This document shows positions 16,321-25,733 of a stretch of 64,000 nt of DNA, in pieces. The notes under the pieces were generated by a model. The model worked only from the letters and a program-made list of their open reading frames with translations, did no database searches and was not told the origin of the DNA. The stretch's first letter is position 1. Each line of letters opens with the position of its first letter. The stretch comes from RGIG8748 sp045544515 (GTDB lineage Bacteria > Bacillota > Clostridia > UMGS1810), in the NCBI GenBank assembly GCA_045544515.1, contig JAZPZD010000019.1, positions 124,001-188,000 on the forward strand, written 5' to 3'. Position numbers and translations under genes: made by a program.

Positions 16321-18027
16321 ATGAGATTATCAAAATATTTATTGCCCACATTAAGAGAAGTGCCTGCTGAAGCAGAAATTCCAAGCCATCAGCTGATGTT
16401 GCGTGCAGGCCTTATAAGAAAGCTTGCTTCCGGCGTTTACGGATATCTTCCGCTCGGACTGAAAGTTCTTAAAAATGTGGAAAACATAATAAGAAAAGGT
16501 ATGGACGACCACGACGCTCAGGAACTTCTTATGTCTGCCCTTCTCCCCAAAGAAATGTACGAAGTATCCGGCAGATGGGAAGTATTCGGACCCGAAATGT
16601 TCCGTTTGAAAGACAGAGGCGACAGAGATTTTTGCCTTGGTCCCACACACGAGGAAATATTTACAGATACGGTTAAGGCAAATATCCGTTCCTATAAACA
16701 GCTCCCCGTTACACTCTATCAGATACAGACCAAATACCGCGACGAGAGACGCCCCAGATTTGGCGTAATAAGAAGCCGCGAATTTATAATGAAAGATGCT
16801 TACAGCTTCGACAAAGACGAAAATGGTCTTGATGTTTCTTACAAGAATATGTACGACGCATACAGAGAGATTTTTGACAAGATGGAGCTCGATTATCTCG
16901 TAGTTGATGCAGATTCGGGTGCAATGGGCGGAAGCGGTTCGCAGGAATTTATGGTTAAATCCGAAATAGGCGAAGATACCATTGCATACTGTGAAAAATG
17001 CGGTTACTGTGCAAACGAAGAAAAAGCCGTTTGCATACCCGAAGACGCAAAGAAAGATGCTGCTATGGGCGAAGTTGCCAAGGTACATACACCCAACGCA
17101 GGCACAATCGAAGATGTGACAAACTTCCTTGGCAAAACACCCAAGGATTTTGCCAAAACCATTATATACAAAGCCGATGACAAATTTGTTGCCGTAATGG
17201 TAAGAGGCGACCGCGAAGTAAACGATACAAAGGTTGTAAATGCTCTTGGCGGTGCGATTGAATTCGACCTGGCTCCGCTTGACGATTTGGTTCGCATTAC
17301 CAACGCCAAAGCAGGCTTTGCAGGACCTGTGGGTCTTGATATTGATATTTATGTAGACGCCGAAGTTGCCAATATGACAAATATGATTGTCGGTGCAAAC
17401 GAAACCGATTACCATCTTGAAAATGTCAACATCGACAGAGATTTCACTGCTACTGTTATTGGTGACTTCCGTAATATCGAAGAGGGCGACCTCTGCCCCA
17501 TCTGCAAAGCAGAAAAAATCAAAACCTGCAGAGGTATTGAAGTTGGTCATATATTCAAGCTCGGTACAAAATATTCCAAGTCCATGCAGTGTACCTATCT
17601 CGATGAAAACGGCAAGGAACAGGTGCCCATTATGGGTTGCTATGGTATAGGAGTAAGCCGTTGTTTAGCAGCTATTATCGAACAAAACTGTGATGAAAAC
17701 GGCATAATCTGGCCTATGAGCGTTGCTCCCTACAAGGTAATCGTTGTACCCGTAAATGTAAAAGACGAAACTCAAAGAGAGCTTGCGGAATATATTTATA
17801 CAAGTCTTCGTTCAAGAGGCATCGATGTTATGCTCGATGACAGAAATGAGCGTGCAGGAGTTAAGTTTAATGATGCAGAATTAATAGGTATTCCGATAAG
17901 AATTACTGTCGGCAAAACCGCCGGCGAAGGCATTGTTGAATTCAAAGTAAGAAAAACAGGCGAACAGTCAAATCTCCCTGTTGAACAAGCCGTTAATGAA
18001 GCTGCCCGTTTAGTGAAATTGGGTTAA
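16321..18027 (+). CDS. proS: Prolyl-tRNA synthetase, bacterial type
   Basis: A 568-residue class II aminoacyl-tRNA synthetase that charges tRNA-Pro. Motif 2 is in FRDERRPRFGVIRSREFIMKD-like sequence near residues 138-160, the editing (INS) domain spans about 225-400, motif 3 is in GCYGIGVSRCLAAI, and the anticodon-binding domain covers the last 110 residues. The start at ATG 16321 (MRLSKYLLPT) is supported by AGAGAGG and by the promoter; an in-frame ATG at 16276 is upstream of the transcript start. No T-box leader is present: the untranslated leader is only about 30 bases. Confidence 0.97.
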   Translation: MRLSKYLLPTLREVPAEAEIPSHQLMLRAGLIRKLASGVYGYLPLGLKVLKNVENIIRKGMDDHDAQELLMSALLPKEMYEVSGRWEVFGPEMFRLKDRGDRDFCLGPTHEEIFTDTVKANIRSYKQLPVTLYQIQTKYRDERRPRFGVIRSREFIMKDAYSFDKDENGLDVSYKNMYDAYREIFDKMELDYLVVDADSGAMGGSGSQEFMVKSEIGEDTIAYCEKCGYCANEEKAVCIPEDAKKDAAMGEVAKVHTPNAGTIEDVTNFLGKTPKDFAKTIIYKADDKFVAVMVRGDREVNDTKVVNALGGAIEFDLAPLDDLVRITNAKAGFAGPVGLDIDIYVDAEVANMTNMIVGANETDYHLENVNIDRDFTATVIGDFRNIEEGDLCPICKAEKIKTCRGIEVGHIFKLGTKYSKSMQCTYLDENGKEQVPIMGCYGIGVSRCLAAIIEQNCDENGIIWPMSVAPYKVIVVPVNVKDETQRELAEYIYTSLRSRGIDVMLDDRNERAGVKFNDAELIGIPIRITVGKTAGEGIVEFKVRKTGEQSNLPVEQAVNEAARLVKLG

Positions 18028-18032
18028 TTTTT

Positions 18033-18062
18033 CGGGAGTCCATAGCGGACTCCCGTTTTTTT
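18033..18062 (+). terminator. Terminator of proS
   Basis: CGGGAGTC and GACTCCCG form an 8-bp stem with a 7-base loop, followed by seven Ts. Confidence 0.92.
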
Positions 18063-18078
18063 ATAAGGATGTATATAT

Positions 18079-18552
18079 ATGTTTTTTTATTTGTTATCAA
18101 TTTTGTTAATTTTAGCAGACCAGATAAGTAAATACTACACATTAAAAATGCTAAAGCCAATCGGAACTCTGGAAATAATCAAGGGTGTTTTTTCTTTGAC
18201 ATATGTGGAAAACAGAGGTGCAGCATTCGGTATACTGCAAAATGCCAGATGGATATTTATCGCAGCAACAGCTATAGCAATAGTTTGCCTTATAGTATAC
18301 AAATGCAAATACAAACCAAAAGGCATTATCATAAACACTGCCCTCCTTTTTATCCTGTCGGGTGCTGTGGGTAATATGATAGACAGAATATGGAGGGGGT
18401 TTGTAGTGGATATGCTCGAGGTTACATTTATTACCTACCCCGTATTTAACTTTGCCGATTGTCTGGTTGTAATAGGTGCAATTCTTTTGGCAATATACAT
18501 TATCTTTATATACAAAGAAAGCGAAGATGTGAATAACGATGGAAATGTATGA
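18079..18552 (+). CDS. lspA: Lipoprotein signal peptidase II
   Basis: A 157-residue membrane aspartyl protease that removes signal peptides from diacylglyceryl-modified prolipoproteins. It has four helices, the YVENRGAAFGIL segment, and both catalytic Asp regions: GNMIDRIWRG and FNFADCLVV. It starts 17 bases after the proS terminator and overlaps the following pseudouridine synthase gene by 14 bases, a common Firmicutes arrangement (lspA-rluD). Confidence 0.96.
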   Translation: MFFYLLSILLILADQISKYYTLKMLKPIGTLEIIKGVFSLTYVENRGAAFGILQNARWIFIAATAIAIVCLIVYKCKYKPKGIIINTALLFILSGAVGNMIDRIWRGFVVDMLEVTFITYPVFNFADCLVVIGAILLAIYIIFIYKESEDVNNDGNV

Positions 18553-19435
18553 ATTTACCGCCGAAGAAAACGGCGTAAGACTGGATAAATATATAAAAAT
18601 CGAAAATATACCGCGTTCGCAGATACAAAGGCTTATTGACGAGGGAAATGTAACCGTAAACGGAAAAGAAGCCAAAGGTTCGCTTAAACTTAAAATCGGC
18701 GACAAAATATCTGTTAGTGTCCCCCCACCCGTATTGGCTGATGTTGTGCCCGAAGATATCCCGCTTGATATAGTGTATGAGGATGATTATCTTTTGGTAA
18801 TTAACAAACCACAGGGTATGGTGGTTCATCCTGCACACGGCAATCTCACAGGAACTCTGGTAAATGCTCTCATGCACCATTGCAAAGGAAGTCTTAGCGG
18901 AATAAACGGCGTTATGCGGCCGGGAATTGTGCATAGAATAGACAAAGATACATCGGGACTTTTGCTTGTTGCAAAGACAAACGAGGCACACCTATCCCTT
19001 TCGGAACAGATTAAAAACAAAACAGCCCGCAGACACTACATATGTGTGGTATGCGGTCTTTTGCAAAACAAAAAAGGCGTCATAGATGCACCAATAGGCA
19101 GACACCCTACAAACAGACTAAAGATGGCAGTAACACCAAACAACTCAAAAAATGCCGTTACGCATTTTGAGGTAATTGAGTATCTTAATAATGCAACATA
19201 TGTTTCCTGTGATCTGGAAACAGGAAGAACACATCAGATACGAGTGCATATGCAGTACATTGGTCATCCAATAATCGGCGATCCATTGTATCTTAATAAA
19301 AATCCATACAAGCTAAACGGTCAGGCTCTCCATGCTCAAAAAATCAGCTTTGACCACCCGATAACAAAGGAAAGAATGGAATTTAGTGTTGATGCACCAA
19401 AGTATTTTTATGATTTATTAGAAAAGTTGAGATAA
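18539..19435 (+). CDS. RluD-type 23S rRNA pseudouridine synthase
   Basis: A 298-residue protein with an N-terminal S4 RNA-binding domain (about 10-75) and a catalytic RluA/RluD domain. The motif HRIDKDTSGLLLVAK near residue 130 carries the catalytic Asp. TGRTHQIRVHMQYIGHPIIGD is the conserved C-terminal segment. The first ATG (18539) lies inside lspA; a second in-frame ATG at 18545 is also possible, and neither has a strong ribosome site, so translational coupling to lspA is likely. Confidence 0.92.
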   Translation: MEMYEFTAEENGVRLDKYIKIENIPRSQIQRLIDEGNVTVNGKEAKGSLKLKIGDKISVSVPPPVLADVVPEDIPLDIVYEDDYLLVINKPQGMVVHPAHGNLTGTLVNALMHHCKGSLSGINGVMRPGIVHRIDKDTSGLLLVAKTNEAHLSLSEQIKNKTARRHYICVVCGLLQNKKGVIDAPIGRHPTNRLKMAVTPNNSKNAVTHFEVIEYLNNATYVSCDLETGRTHQIRVHMQYIGHPIIGDPLYLNKNPYKLNGQALHAQKISFDHPITKERMEFSVDAPKYFYDLLEKLR

Positions 19436-19470
19436 AAAATCCCATTGGTTTACACACCAATGGGATTTTT
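19436..19470. terminator. Bidirectional terminator
   Basis: ATCCCATTGGT and ACCAATGGGAT form a long perfect stem flanked by A-run and T-run. It separates the convergent rluD-like and aspS genes. Confidence 0.93.
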
Positions 19471-19474
19471 TATA

Positions 19475-21256
19475 TTATTCTTCTGTTTTTATAAGTTCAA
19501 TACCAAGCTCGTCTAATTGCTTAACTTCAACAACATCGGGAGCACCGCTCATAAGCTCGGAAGCATTTTGTACTTTGGGGAATGCTATAACATCTCTTAT
19601 GGATTCGCATCCGTCCATAAGCATTATCATACGGTCAAAACCATATGCCATACCGCCGTGAGGAGGTGTACCGTACTTGAGAGCTTCCATAAGGAATCCA
19701 AATCTTGCCCACGCATCCTCTTTGGTAAATCCGAGAACATTGAACATCTTTTCCTGGAGTTCGGAGTTGTAAATTCTGATACTTCCTCCGCCAAGCTCAA
19801 CGCCGTTTAGTATGATGTCGTATGCTTTTGCGTGAACTTTGCCGGGATCAGTGTCAAGAAGATCCAAATCTTCGTCTTTTGGCGAAGTAAAGGGATGATG
19901 CATAGCTACATATCTGTTTTCTTCCTCGTCAAATTCTAAAAGCGGGAAGTCTGTAACCCAGAGGAAGTTGAATTTGTTTTCGTCGATTAAATCATAGGTT
20001 TTCGCGATTTCAATACGAAGTGCACCAAGTGATGCAAATACAACGGGGTCTTTGTCCGCAATGATAAATATCACATCATTTTCCTTGGCATCTACAGATT
20101 TTAAGATTGCGTTCATTTCATCTTCAGAAAGGAACTTGGCAATCGGTGACTGTATGCCGTCGGGATTAACCTTGATCCAGGCGAGAGCCTTTGCCTTATA
20201 TGTCTTTACAAATTCGCCGAGGGCGTCTATCTTCTTTCTTGTTAGTTTATCTCCAAGGTTTTGGGCATTAATAGCACGAACAGAGCCGCCATTTGCAATG
20301 ACATCTGTAAACACCTTGAATTCACAGTTTTTAACATCTTCTGTGATATTTTTAAGCTCCATACCAAATCTTGTATCGGGCTTGTCCGAACCAAAACGAT
20401 CCATAGCCTCGCTATAGGGCATTCTCAAAAATGGGATCTGCAAATCTATTCCCTTGATTTCTTTGAAAATCTTTGCAAGAAGTCTTTCGTTTACTTCGAT
20501 TACATCATCCATTTCCACAAAAGACATCTCTATATCTATCTGTGTAAATTCGGGCTGACGGTCTGCACGCAGGTCTTCGTCGCGGAAACACTTAACTATC
20601 TGATAGTATCTGTCCATACCCGAAATCATAAGAAGCTGTTTGTAGAGCTGCGGTGACTGCGGAAGTGCATAGAACTTGCCGTTGTGAACTCGGCTTGGAA
20701 CAAGATAATCTCGTGCACCCTCGGGTGTGCTCTTGTTGAGCATGGGGGTTTCTATTTCATAAAAGCCGTTTTCGTCATAGAAATTACGCACAATTTTGGC
20801 AACCTTGCTTCTTAAAATCATTCTTCTTTGCATATCGGGACGGCGAAGGTCGAGATAACGGTATTTAAGTCGCAATTCTTCCTTTACATCGCTGTTTTCC
20901 ACAATATAAAACGGAGGTGTTTCTGCAGAGTCAAGTATGCGAAGCTCCGAAACCTGAATTTCTATATCGCCTGTTTTCATATTTTTGTTAACAGAAGAAC
21001 GCTCACAAACTACACCCTTTGCAGCCAAAACATATTCACTTCTTACCTTGGATGCCTTTTCGCAGAGTTCTTTGTTGTCGGTATCAAACATAAGCTGAAT
21101 TATGCCTGTTACATCTCTTAAATTAATAAATATAAGTCCGCCGAGGTCTCTCACCTGGTCGGCAAAACCCATAACAATAACTTCTTTGCCGATATCTTCT
21201 TTCGTAAGATTTCCGCACATTGCGGTTCTTTTAAAACCTGTTATTTTTTCGAACAT
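19475..21256 (-). CDS. aspS: Aspartyl-tRNA synthetase, bacterial type
   Basis: A 593-residue class II synthetase with an N-terminal OB-fold anticodon-binding domain (about 1-110), the bacterial GAD insertion (about 285-420) and the motif 3 region GMAYGFDRMIMLMDG near the C-terminus. FRDEDLRADRQPEFTQID is motif 2. FGSDKPDTRFGMEL is typical of bacterial AspRS. Whether it is the discriminating or the Asp/Asn non-discriminating form cannot be told from the sequence alone. It follows hisS by 20 bases, so the two are probably co-transcribed. Confidence 0.97.
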   Translation of the reverse strand: MFEKITGFKRTAMCGNLTKEDIGKEVIVMGFADQVRDLGGLIFINLRDVTGIIQLMFDTDNKELCEKASKVRSEYVLAAKGVVCERSSVNKNMKTGDIEIQVSELRILDSAETPPFYIVENSDVKEELRLKYRYLDLRRPDMQRRMILRSKVAKIVRNFYDENGFYEIETPMLNKSTPEGARDYLVPSRVHNGKFYALPQSPQLYKQLLMISGMDRYYQIVKCFRDEDLRADRQPEFTQIDIEMSFVEMDDVIEVNERLLAKIFKEIKGIDLQIPFLRMPYSEAMDRFGSDKPDTRFGMELKNITEDVKNCEFKVFTDVIANGGSVRAINAQNLGDKLTRKKIDALGEFVKTYKAKALAWIKVNPDGIQSPIAKFLSEDEMNAILKSVDAKENDVIFIIADKDPVVFASLGALRIEIAKTYDLIDENKFNFLWVTDFPLLEFDEEENRYVAMHHPFTSPKDEDLDLLDTDPGKVHAKAYDIILNGVELGGGSIRIYNSELQEKMFNVLGFTKEDAWARFGFLMEALKYGTPPHGGMAYGFDRMIMLMDGCESIRDVIAFPKVQNASELMSGAPDVVEVKQLDELGIELIKTEE

Positions 21257-21276
21257 TTTGTATCATCCCTTTTATG

Positions 21277-22533
21277 TTATTTAATATTTTCTGCTATTGC
21301 CTTGGCAGTTAAGCTAACCTCTGTTGACTCACCCAAGGACATATCCTTTAGCATAACAAAGCCGTTACTCATTTCGTCGTCGCCTATTATAAGTGAGTAC
21401 TTGCAGCCAAGCTTGTTTGCCTGCTTCATCTGTGCTTTGACACTTCTTGAGAGTTTGTCATAGTCAGCACTAATGCCCATACATCTCAAATCGTGAACCA
21501 ACTTTTGTGCACAAAGGGCACTCTCGCTGCCTATATTTCCTACAAAAACCTGCATAGTGCTTTTGTCGTCTATTTCGATATTTTGTGCTTCAAGGCAGAG
21601 AAGCAATCTTTCCATTCCTATTGCAAAACCGCAGGCAGGAGTATCCGGACCGCCAAGTTCCTTTACAAGACCGTCATATCTTCCTCCGCCGCATATTGTA
21701 GCATTGGAGCTTGCGATATCGGCAGTTATCTCAAACACAGTCTTGGTATAGTAGTCAAGTCCGCGAACTATGTCGGGGTCTATGACATAGCTTATACCCA
21801 TATTATCAAGCGAAGCCTTGACATTTTCAAAATGCTCGGAGCATTCGGTGCAAAGATGGTCTATAAGTCTTGGTGCATCTTTGATGATATCCTTGCAAAT
21901 CGGTGATTTGCAGTCTATAATACGCATCGGATTGCGGTCAAATCTGCTCTTGCAGGTTTCGCAAAGCGAGTCGTAATTTGCTTTTAAATATTGCTTTAAT
22001 TTTTCGTTGTATGCCTTTCTGCATTCGGGACATCCGATACTATTGATGCGAAGTGTAAGGTCTTTAAGCCCCAGTCTTTCAAAAAGCATAAGAGCAAGCT
22101 CTATAATCTCTGCATCGGCACTAAAATGCTGTGTTCCGAAATACTCCACGCCAAACTGATGAAACTCTCTCATTCTGCCTGCCTGGGGTTTTTCGTAACG
22201 ATAACAGCTAATCTGGTAGAAAAGCTTTGTGGGCTGCGGATTATTAAAAAGTCCGTTTTCTATAAAGCTTCTTGCAGCTCCTGCAGTACCCTCGGGTCTT
22301 AAGGTGATGCTTCTGTCACCTTTGTCATTAAAGGTATACATTTCCTTTTCTACAACATCTGTGGTATCCCCTACACCGCGGCTGAAAAGCTCGGTGTGTT
22401 CAAATACGGGTGTGCGTATTTCTTTAACGCCGAAGTCGGCACATAGCTTTCTTATAACATCTTCTATATACTGCCATTTATGCGATACTTCGGGCAGTAT
22501 GTCTGCTGTTCCTTTGGGTGCTTTGGTAAGCAT
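21277..22533 (-). CDS. hisS: Histidyl-tRNA synthetase
   Basis: A 418-residue class II synthetase. KGTADILP is at the N-terminus, RPEGTAGAARSFIE is motif 2 context, GLDYYTKTVFE and GGRYDGLVKELGG are the histidine-binding segments, and the last 95 residues are the anticodon-binding domain. Start chosen at ATG 22533 because GGAGG lies 9 bases upstream; a longer in-frame ORF to 22590 reaches past the predicted promoter -10 and is not used. First gene of the hisS-aspS pair. Confidence 0.96.
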   Translation of the reverse strand: MLTKAPKGTADILPEVSHKWQYIEDVIRKLCADFGVKEIRTPVFEHTELFSRGVGDTTDVVEKEMYTFNDKGDRSITLRPEGTAGAARSFIENGLFNNPQPTKLFYQISCYRYEKPQAGRMREFHQFGVEYFGTQHFSADAEIIELALMLFERLGLKDLTLRINSIGCPECRKAYNEKLKQYLKANYDSLCETCKSRFDRNPMRIIDCKSPICKDIIKDAPRLIDHLCTECSEHFENVKASLDNMGISYVIDPDIVRGLDYYTKTVFEITADIASSNATICGGGRYDGLVKELGGPDTPACGFAIGMERLLLCLEAQNIEIDDKSTMQVFVGNIGSESALCAQKLVHDLRCMGISADYDKLSRSVKAQMKQANKLGCKYSLIIGDDEMSNGFVMLKDMSLGESTEVSLTAKAIAENIK

Positions 22534-22572
22534 TGTAAGATACCTCCAATTAATATAATCATACATAGTATA

Positions 22573-22601
22573 TTTTACAAAAAACAACACGAAAAGTCAA
22601 G
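22573..22601 (-). promoter_or_regulatory. Promoter of hisS-aspS
   Basis: Read leftward, TTGACT (22601-22596) and TAAAAT (22578-22573) are separated by 17 bases. Confidence 0.7.
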
Positions 22602-22630
22602 GAAAAGAGATAATTTGAATTTATATATTA

Positions 22631-22659
22631 TTTACTTTTTTTTATTTGTGTGATATACT
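22631..22659 (+). promoter_or_regulatory. Possible promoter of hydF
   Basis: TTTACT and TATACT with a 17-base spacer; the -10 is extended by TG one base upstream. The hydF ribosome site GGAGG is 21 bases further on. Confidence 0.55.
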
Positions 22660-22694
22660 AAACAAAATAACACTATTGACGGAGGAATATCTAT

Positions 22695-23891
22695 ATGAGC
22701 CTTAACGAAACACCGTCTGCAAACAGAATACACATTGGCTTTTTCGGCAGAAGAAACGCAGGTAAATCCAGTCTTGTAAATGCAGTTACAGGACAAAACA
22801 TTGCTGTGGTTTCCGACATTGCCGGAACAACCACCGACCCTGTTAATAAATCAATGGAGCTTTTACCTCTCGGTCCTGTCGTTATAACCGATACAGCCGG
22901 CTTTGATGACGAGGGCGTTCTTGGTGTTTTAAGGATCGAAAAAACAAAAGAAGTCCTTAAAAAAACCGATATTGCCGTATTGGTCGTAGACATTTCGAAG
23001 GGTTTGGCGGATTGCGACAGAGAGCTTTTGGAATTGTTTAAAGAAAAAAACATCAACTATATCATAGCTTACAACAAATGTGAGCTTACAGATACAATCG
23101 CTGATTTGAAAGAAAATGAAATTGCCGTAAGTGCATTAAAAAAAATTAACATAACGGAACTTAAAAATATGCTTGCCAATATCAAGCCAAAGGAGAGCTC
23201 TGATTATATGGTTTCGGGCTTTGTAAACCCGGGCGATACGGTGGTTTTTGTAACTCCTATTGATGAATCAGCACCAAAAGGAAGACTCATACTTCCGCAA
23301 CAGATGGCAATACGCGACTGTCTGGATTGCGGTGCGGTTTCTGTTGTTACACAGCCCGAACAATTATCCGCTGTTTTGGATTCGCTTAAAGATAAGCCAA
23401 AGCTTGTTGTAACAGACAGCCAGGTTTTTAATAAGGTTAAAAATATAGTTCCCGAAGATATAATGCTTACATCTTTTTCTATACTTATGGCAAGAGTCAA
23501 AGGCCTTTTGGAAAGTGCGGTAGATGGTGCCATTGTGCTTGACACACTAAAAAACGGCGATACTGTCCTTGTATCCGAAGCGTGCACACATCACAGACAA
23601 TGCAATGACATAGGCACCGTAAAACTCCCCTACTGGTTAGAAAACTATACAAAGAAAAAACTAAACTTTGAATTTACATCCGGCGGTGCTTTTCCTGATG
23701 AACTTGGCAAATACGCTCTTATAGTTCATTGCGGCGGTTGTATGATAAACGAAAAACAGATGACAGAAAGAATAAAATGTGCAAAAGAGCAAAACATTCC
23801 CATTACAAACTATGGAACAGTCATTGCACATATTAACGGAATATTGAAACGAAGTCTGGAAATAATTCCGCATCTTTATAACAAACTTTAA
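22695..23891 (+). CDS. hydF: [FeFe]-hydrogenase maturation GTPase HydF
   Basis: A 398-residue scaffold protein on which the di-iron subcluster of the [FeFe]-hydrogenase H-cluster is built. The N-terminal GTPase has G1 GRRNAGKSS, G3 DTAGFDD and G4 NKCE. A dimerisation domain follows. The C-terminal 4Fe-4S site reads C297-x-H299 with H345-C346-x2-C349, the CxH...HCxxC pattern of HydF. HydE, HydG and hydrogenase genes are not in the window; they must be elsewhere for HydF to be useful. It is divergent from hisS and ends at the terminator at 23900. Confidence 0.95.
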   Translation: MSLNETPSANRIHIGFFGRRNAGKSSLVNAVTGQNIAVVSDIAGTTTDPVNKSMELLPLGPVVITDTAGFDDEGVLGVLRIEKTKEVLKKTDIAVLVVDISKGLADCDRELLELFKEKNINYIIAYNKCELTDTIADLKENEIAVSALKKINITELKNMLANIKPKESSDYMVSGFVNPGDTVVFVTPIDESAPKGRLILPQQMAIRDCLDCGAVSVVTQPEQLSAVLDSLKDKPKLVVTDSQVFNKVKNIVPEDIMLTSFSILMARVKGLLESAVDGAIVLDTLKNGDTVLVSEACTHHRQCNDIGTVKLPYWLENYTKKKLNFEFTSGGAFPDELGKYALIVHCGGCMINEKQMTERIKCAKEQNIPITNYGTVIAHINGILKRSLEIIPHLYNKL

Positions 23892-23899
23892 AAAATTAA

Positions 23900-23927
23900 G
23901 ACCAGTGCAGAAAATTCTGCACTGGTC
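23900..23927. terminator. Bidirectional terminator
   Basis: GACCAGTGCAGAA and TTCTGCACTGGTC pair perfectly around a very short loop, with A-rich and T-rich flanks. It serves hydF and the convergent phosphohexomutase gene. Confidence 0.88.
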
Positions 23928-23932
23928 TATTA

Positions 23933-25591
23933 TTAACCAATTATACTGTTAACTTTGTCCATTACCGCTTTTTTGTTGTTTGTAATCTTTGTATCGGCAT
24001 CCAAACTGTCCTTTGCCTCTACACCAAAATAGAATTTAATCTTGGGCTCTGTTCCCGAAGGACGCATTGCAATCCAGCCATCCGGCAAGAAAAACTTTAG
24101 CACATCGGATTTTGGAAGTCCGTCTATACCGTCTGTGTAGTCAAGTTTCTTTACCGTTTCTAACGGGAAGTCCTCTGTTCTGAAGGTGTGCATTATCTTC
24201 TTAATCTGTGCGCTTCCGTCTATTCCTTTTAGTGTGATGGTTTCCAGGCTTTCCTTAAAGCAGCCGTATTTTTCATAAAGATTTAAAAGTCCGTCATACA
24301 ATGTCATACCCTTGGACTTGTAGTCTGCCGCAGCCTCGCAGATGAGCATTGCCGCAACTACGGCATCCTTGTCTCTTGCATAACTGCCTTTTAAATATCC
24401 GTAGCTTTCCTCTAAACCGAATATAAATCTGTCTGCGTCACCGCCGTCTTCAAAACCCTTGATTTTGTCGCCGATAAATTTAAATCCTGTCAAAACATCT
24501 ATAAGCTCAACGCCGTAATCCTTGGCTATTGCTGTAACCATTTCGGTTGTAACAATGGTTTTGATAACGGCACCATTTTTGTGTAGTGTGCCGTTTTCCT
24601 TTGCCTTTCGGAGAATATATTCGCACAGAAGAACACCTGTCTGGTTACCGTTTAAAACCATATATTCTCCCTGCGAATTCTTAACTACCACACCTATACG
24701 GTCGCTATCCGGATCCGTACCAAATATCAGATCGGCAGACATTTCTTTGGCGTATTTTGTAGCAATGGTAAATGCTTCGGCATTTTCGGGATTCGGAGAA
24801 ATCACTGTAGGGAAGTTGCCGTCGGGTTTTTCCTGTTCGGGAACTACAAAGAGATTTTTAACGCCCATTTCCTTAAGAATTCTGGTAACGGGAACATTGC
24901 CCGAACCGTGAAGAGGTGTATAGACAACCTTGAAATCTTCGGGAATGTCTGTTCCAAAAGATTGATTTTTTACCGCTTTTATATACTCGGCGTCCACATC
25001 TTCGTTTATGATAACAGCATCGTGACTGTCGCACAGCTTGATATCGTCGAATATGTCTGTCTTTTTGATGTAATCAATTACTATATCCGCTGTTTCCGGT
25101 GCAAGCTGACCCCCATCCTCGCCGTATGCCTTGTAGCCATTATATTCCTTGGGATTGTGGCTTGCAGTAATTACAATACCTCTTGCACAGTTTAAGTGCC
25201 TTACCGCAAAAGAAAGCTCGGGTGTAGGCCTTAAGGAATCAAAAAGATATGTCTTTATGCCGTTTGCACAGAGAACCTTGGCACATTCATTGGCAAAAAG
25301 CGAAGAATTGTTTCTGGAATCGTGTGCAATTACTACACCGCGTTTTTTGTATTCTTCACCGCAATCGATTATTTCATTTGCAATACCTTGTGTAGCAAGA
25401 CGAACGGTATATATATTCATTCTGTTTGTACCGGGTCCCATTATCCCCCTCAAACCGCCTGTTCCGAACTCAAGGTCACAGTAAAAGCTGTCTTCTATTT
25501 CTTTTTCATCAAGCGACTTTAATATTTCCTTGGTATTTTCGTCAACTGCTTTGGAATTAAGCCATCTTTCATATTTTTCTTTGTAATCCAT
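23933..25591 (-). CDS. Phosphoglucomutase/phosphomannomutase
   Basis: A 552-residue alpha-D-phosphohexomutase that interconverts hexose 1- and 6-phosphates. The active Ser loop is TASHNPKEYNGYK, the Mg2+ loop is DPDSDRIGV, the sugar-specificity region contains GLEESYGYL, and the phosphate-binding loop near the C-terminus is RPSGTEPKIKFY. The size and these segments fit the PgcA-like long form. Start chosen at ATG 25591 (MDYKEKYERW) because of GAGGGG upstream; the longer in-frame ORF to 25645 overlaps the promoter. Confidence 0.94.
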   Translation of the reverse strand: MDYKEKYERWLNSKAVDENTKEILKSLDEKEIEDSFYCDLEFGTGGLRGIMGPGTNRMNIYTVRLATQGIANEIIDCGEEYKKRGVVIAHDSRNNSSLFANECAKVLCANGIKTYLFDSLRPTPELSFAVRHLNCARGIVITASHNPKEYNGYKAYGEDGGQLAPETADIVIDYIKKTDIFDDIKLCDSHDAVIINEDVDAEYIKAVKNQSFGTDIPEDFKVVYTPLHGSGNVPVTRILKEMGVKNLFVVPEQEKPDGNFPTVISPNPENAEAFTIATKYAKEMSADLIFGTDPDSDRIGVVVKNSQGEYMVLNGNQTGVLLCEYILRKAKENGTLHKNGAVIKTIVTTEMVTAIAKDYGVELIDVLTGFKFIGDKIKGFEDGGDADRFIFGLEESYGYLKGSYARDKDAVVAAMLICEAAADYKSKGMTLYDGLLNLYEKYGCFKESLETITLKGIDGSAQIKKIMHTFRTEDFPLETVKKLDYTDGIDGLPKSDVLKFFLPDGWIAMRPSGTEPKIKFYFGVEAKDSLDADTKITNNKKAVMDKVNSIIG

Positions 25592-25635
25592 ATTACCCCT
25601 CGTTCCTTGTGAAAATTTGTATATGTATAGAACAT

Positions 25636-25664
25636 ATTTTATCATTTTATTAATAAAATATCAA
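25636..25664 (-). promoter_or_regulatory. Promoter of the phosphohexomutase gene
   Basis: Read leftward, TTGATA (25664-25659) and TAAAAT (25641-25636) are 17 bases apart. Confidence 0.65.
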
Positions 25665-25691
25665 TACATTTTTTGTCGCATAACAAAAAAA

Positions 25692-25720
25692 TTGATTTTT
25701 GCACGCCTGGGTTGTATAAT
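25692..25720 (+). promoter_or_regulatory. Promoter of the second pseudouridine synthase gene
   Basis: TTGATT and TATAAT are 17 bases apart. A transcript starting 6-8 bases after the -10 would begin at about 25727, right at the AAAAGGCGGTGA ribosome site, so the leader is almost absent. Confidence 0.75.
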
Positions 25721-25733
25721 TATCTAAAAGGCG

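Noticed and set aside
16351..17550. 399-codon open frame on the minus strand
   Set aside because: It lies wholly within proS on the other strand; the peptide is Cys/Phe-rich and has no family features.
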